A stretch of 46,591 bases of DNA from contig DYKI01000009.1 of assembly GCA_020722705.1 (NCBI GenBank), forward strand, positions 1-46,591, written 5' to 3'. Every line of letters starts with the position of its first letter. The first letter of the stretch is position 1. Made by a program: the position numbers and the translations under genes. The DNA comes from Chthonomonas calidirosea (lineage in GTDB: Bacteria; Armatimonadota; Chthonomonadetes; Chthonomonadales; CAJBBX01). Below the pieces are notes generated by a model. The model worked only from the letters and a program-made list of their open reading frames with translations. It ran no database searches and was not told the origin of the DNA. Positions 44,243-46,591 of the stretch are shown in pieces.

Positions 44243-44749
44243 CTAGCGGGCCTGGAGAGCCCCTGGGCTCCCGGACCTGCCAAGGTTGTCGCTGACGATA
44301 CTCTCGTAGGCAAACTCGAGTGTCTCAACCGCGACGGCGCCGGACTCGGTTCGCAGGTCGGGCCCGGTCCACTTCACGGGGTATGCAGCGCGCAGGTGCC
44401 ATTCCTCGACTGCAGTCGAGCCCTGTGGACCGTACACGCTGATGGTCACGTTCTTTCGTTGGGTGTCGCCATCCAGCGTCGCCATGAACCATCGAAACAG
44501 GTCCTGCCCGGGATCCAGGCCACGCTTCAGGGTGATGTTCCCATACTTCGTCCGTACCGGAAGCCGATGCACCATCGTGTTCAGCCCGCCTTCCGGGTAA
44601 TCCATCGTCTCTGTCTCGATTGTGATCGGCGAGCACTCGCAGAAGCCGGCAACCTCGACGCCATCAATCTGCACCCAGAATCGGAGACCGATATGTTCGT
44701 CTCGGCCCCGTACCCGTTCGGCGCCGGCTTGCCCTCCACCAGCCCTCAT
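44243..44749 (-). CDS. Contractile-tail inner tube protein (T4 gp19-like; Afp1/5-type)
   Basis: The 168-residue protein has the gp19/Hcp-like tail-tube pattern: GLRFWVQIDGVEVAGFCECS, TMDYPEGGLNTMVHRLPVRT, KYGNITLKRGLDPGQDLFRW, and a closing VKWTGPDLRTESGAVAVETL followed by EFAYES. These proteins stack as hexameric rings to form the tube. The first 15 residues are Gly-rich and unusual. The start overlaps the stop of the small upstream gene by 4 nt. Confidence 0.95.
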   Translation of the reverse strand: MRAGGGQAGAERVRGRDEHIGLRFWVQIDGVEVAGFCECSPITIETETMDYPEGGLNTMVHRLPVRTKYGNITLKRGLDPGQDLFRWFMATLDGDTQRKNVTISVYGPQGSTAVEEWHLRAAYPVKWTGPDLRTESGAVAVETLEFAYESIVSDNLGRSGSPGALQAR

Positions 44750-45075
44750 CGTCGTATCCCTCCAGTGCGCACCTCGCCGCGTTGGGCGGCAAGTGTGAGC
44801 TCTTTCATCATCAAGTCATAAACACGATCGGCCACAAGCTTCGGATCCACCCGGCGCGGGTCAAGCTTCGTCTTGCGGCCTGCCGCCGCACCGCGCTCCT
44901 TGGAGCCTCCTGCGCTCGGCTCCTGACTCGCCGACTCCAGACGCGGCTGAGGCGTCGCCATTGCATATGCGAGTGACGGCCTCGGACGCGTCTCGTCCTT
45001 GTGCATCATGACGCGGCTCTTGCCGCCTGTCTTGACTGTCACATGGCAGTGCAGCCTGCCGATCTTGATCGCCAT
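44746..45075 (-). CDS. Small CIS-operon protein, Afp6/DUF5908-like N-terminus
   Basis: The 109-residue protein begins MAIKIGRLHCHVTVKTGGKS, which resembles the start of the small proteins found next to tube genes in CIS clusters (DUF5908 group); the match is weak. A disordered middle follows. The C-terminal helix LVADRVYDLMMKELTLAAQR resembles the last helix of the 1306-residue protein (8 of 20 identical). It overlaps the tube gene by 4 nt. The ribosome site is weak, so translation may depend on the preceding gene. Confidence 0.6.
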   Translation of the reverse strand: MAIKIGRLHCHVTVKTGGKSRVMMHKDETRPRPSLAYAMATPQPRLESASQEPSAGGSKERGAAAGRKTKLDPRRVDPKLVADRVYDLMMKELTLAAQRGEVRTGGIRR

Positions 45076-45113
45076 TTCGCTATGTCTTCTTCGTGTCGGT
45101 TCGCGTCCTTGAT

Positions 45114-46591
45114 CTACTGCTTCGGCGCCACGCCGGACTGCGCTCCACCCGCACCGGCCACGGGTCCATGGGTCTGGCCATACGGCAGATCGGGAATGCC
45201 CATCTGCCCCTGGATGATATTGTGCAACCGGGCTATGATCTGTTTCTGAACGCGGTCGAGCAGCCCGGCGTAGACGGTCATGCGGATGTCCGGCCTACTC
45301 TGGAGCACGCGGCGGCCTCGCTCGTCCAGGTAGTACATCTTGCGAGAGGCCTCTTTTTGGACCTGCGCACCGCGGGCTTCGGTTCCACCCACAAGCTTCG
45401 AGGGCTTGTAGATTCCCTTCGCGGCTGCAGCCAGGTCGTCGAAGCCGCCGATGCCGAGTTTGGCGGCCGTCTCCATCGCACGCGCGGCGTACTTGGAGAA
45501 CTCATAGCGCTCGAATACGCGCTGCAGGACCTCCTCACGCGTGACCCGCGCGCCTGCTCCACGCTCCTGCCGCACTTCGGTCTCGGCCTTGGCCATCTGC
45601 TCGACCAGCTCCAGGCGCTCCATCAGGGCCCGTTGATATGCCTCCTGGGGTGTCAGGTCCCTGAAGCTCTCGCGCCACTGCTTCGTCCGCGCTTCCTCGA
45701 TCCTCGCCCGCCGATAGGCCTCTTCCCATAGCGCTTTCGGATCCGACGGAGTCTTCGGGTCCCGCTGTTTCGCCAGTTGCTCCATAACCTTCCTGGCGTA
45801 CGCGGTCCGGTCGAACTTGCTGAGCATCTCGCCTGACACGGCGCCCTTGACCCCGCCCGGTGTCATGTAGCGGTCCGGGTACGCCTGGTTGATGCGCATT
45901 TGGCGCTCAGTGATCGCCACACTCTGGCGAATGGCCTTCTCCTGGAGGGCCGCAAGCTGGTCCGGCGGAGTGTTGCCTCTGGCACGCGCGGCCTCCAGCG
46001 TCTTGAGCGTCTTTTCGTAGTTGCGCATCGCGCCATCCTGCTGCAGCTCCAGCGACCGCACGTCCGACTTGCTCAGCCTGGGTATCTCGACCTCGCGCTT
46101 GTGCACGCCGAGCCGAGCTGCCTCCTCTTTGAAGGCGGTCTTGGCGGTCTCGCTGTGGGCCCCGGCTGCCTTCAGCCGTTCGAGGATCATGCGCTCACTG
46201 GTCTTGGACAAGCGAGCCTCAATCTGGGCGCGTTGCTCGGGCGTCAGGTTCAGTCGTGGGTCCAGATGGGCATGCGCGCGCATCACGTCGGAGTTGAAGC
46301 TGGCCTTGAACAGCTTCTCCCAATGCTGGCCGTACCTCTGCTCCATCTCTCGCTTTGCCGCGTGGAGGGCACGCTCCGACGGGAACGTCACATCCACGTC
46401 GGAGGCAGGTCCGGCAGTGCCGGTTGGCGTTGCGCCGTACTCTTTGCTGATTTCCCGGATGATCCGGTCTCGTTCGGCGTGAGCCTGCTTTGCGGTCTTT
46501 GACCCGGCCCCATGCCGCTTGAGGAGGGTGTCCCAGTCGCCGGCCTGTCGGATGTCATCCAGCGCCTGCGCGGACGCCTGCGCCTGCCCCT
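45114..46591 (-). CDS. Helical CIS-operon protein, C-terminal part (runs off right edge)
   Basis: The frame is open from the right edge to a stop at 45114 (491 residues visible); a GTG at 46397 is only an internal codon, because coding sequence continues upstream of it without a stop. The visible part is strongly charged and helical (PSERALHAAKREMEQRYGQH, WEKLFKASFNSDVMRAHAHL, QALMERLELVEQMAKAETEV). A less charged C-terminus ends in GPVAGAGGAQSGVAPKQ. I recognise no family. Its size and helical character would fit a cargo, toxin carrier or part of a tape-measure-like protein. It lies 38 nt before the Afp6-like gene and is co-directional with the whole operon. Confidence 0.65.
   Translation of the reverse strand, partial: GQAQASAQALDDIRQAGDWDTLLKRHGAGSKTAKQAHAERDRIIREISKEYGATPTGTAGPASDVDVTFPSERALHAAKREMEQRYGQHWEKLFKASFNSDVMRAHAHLDPRLNLTPEQRAQIEARLSKTSERMILERLKAAGAHSETAKTAFKEEAARLGVHKREVEIPRLSKSDVRSLELQQDGAMRNYEKTLKTLEAARARGNTPPDQLAALQEKAIRQSVAITERQMRINQAYPDRYMTPGGVKGAVSGEMLSKFDRTAYARKVMEQLAKQRDPKTPSDPKALWEEAYRRARIEEARTKQWRESFRDLTPQEAYQRALMERLELVEQMAKAETEVRQERGAGARVTREEVLQRVFERYEFSKYAARAMETAAKLGIGGFDDLAAAAKGIYKPSKLVGGTEARGAQVQKEASRKMYYLDERGRRVLQSRPDIRMTVYAGLLDRVQKQIIARLHNIIQGQMGIPDLPYGQTHGPVAGAGGAQSGVAPKQ

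Noticed and set aside
46395..46397. GTG at 46397 as the start of the right-edge gene
   Set aside because: The frame continues open and with similar helical coding character to the window edge, so this codon is internal.
27345..46591. Classical type VI secretion system
   Set aside because: LysM tube initiator, gpJ and tail-I-like baseplate genes fit phage-tail-like CIS; no TssJ, TssL, TssM or ClpV-like protein is seen.

Overview
The window is GC-rich, densely coded DNA from a Gram-negative-type (diderm) bacterium. Evidence for the diderm envelope is an outer-membrane beta-barrel of the PorV/FadL type, many exported proteins and a TolB-like propeller. Tandem DUF1080 domains, a GH2 enzyme, a large Ig-repeat protein and a dispersed GC-rich repeat built on GAGGGCGAGGCTCC recall the Planctomycetota/Verrucomicrobiota/Armatimonadota/Kiritimatiellota sphere. 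That placement is an impression from gene content and has low confidence.

Left part (1-27.3 kb). A carbohydrate locus has a partial GH2 enzyme and a double-DUF1080 protein on the minus strand, divergent from a 1004-residue exported protein that looks like a glycoside hydrolase. It is followed by dnaN (minus) with a small membrane protein downstream. On the plus strand come an MFS transporter, surE, an M28 peptidase with a PDZ domain and a TolB-like propeller; the last three are overlapping or nearly so. A geranylgeranyl-reductase-type flavoprotein and a zinc alcohol dehydrogenase are paired on the minus strand. A plus-strand surface or regulatory block then runs as follows: a seven-module Ig-like exported protein, a PorV-like barrel, an exported 1491-residue protein ending in a caspase fold, a membrane-bound LuxR-HTH/beta-propeller protein, and an exported TPR protein. 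A strong bidirectional hairpin at 27238-27265 closes this half.

Right part (27.3-46.6 kb). A single minus-strand run enters from beyond the right edge and encodes the tube, hub and baseplate of a phage-tail-like contractile injection system (CIS). Reading 5'->3' on the minus strand, the genes are: a helical protein (partial), a small Afp6-like protein, a gp19 tube protein, a 1306-residue Pro/Gly/Ala-rich protein, a LysM tube-initiator, a VgrG-like spike, a PAAR tip, a gp25 baseplate protein, a gpJ-like baseplate protein, a tail-protein-I-like wedge, a fibre-like/DUF4159 fusion, and two large proteins with one predicted transmembrane helix each. Gaps are 3-144 nt, with two 4-nt overlaps and good ribosome sites, so co-transcription is likely. 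Sheath, AAA+ ATPase and cap genes are not in the window and may lie to the right.

The most interesting system is this CIS. Its last two genes encode membrane-spanning, Ig/TIG/TPR-bearing proteins without signal peptides, which suggests that the particle is docked to the inner membrane rather than released. Other points of note are the 1306-residue protein, whose C-terminal helix resembles that of the small Afp6-like protein, the DUF4159 fusion, the repeat family inside the CIS operon, and an apparent pair of mutually exclusive RNA hairpins over the ribosome site of the small gene after dnaN. No tRNA, rRNA, CRISPR array, transposase or integrase was found.
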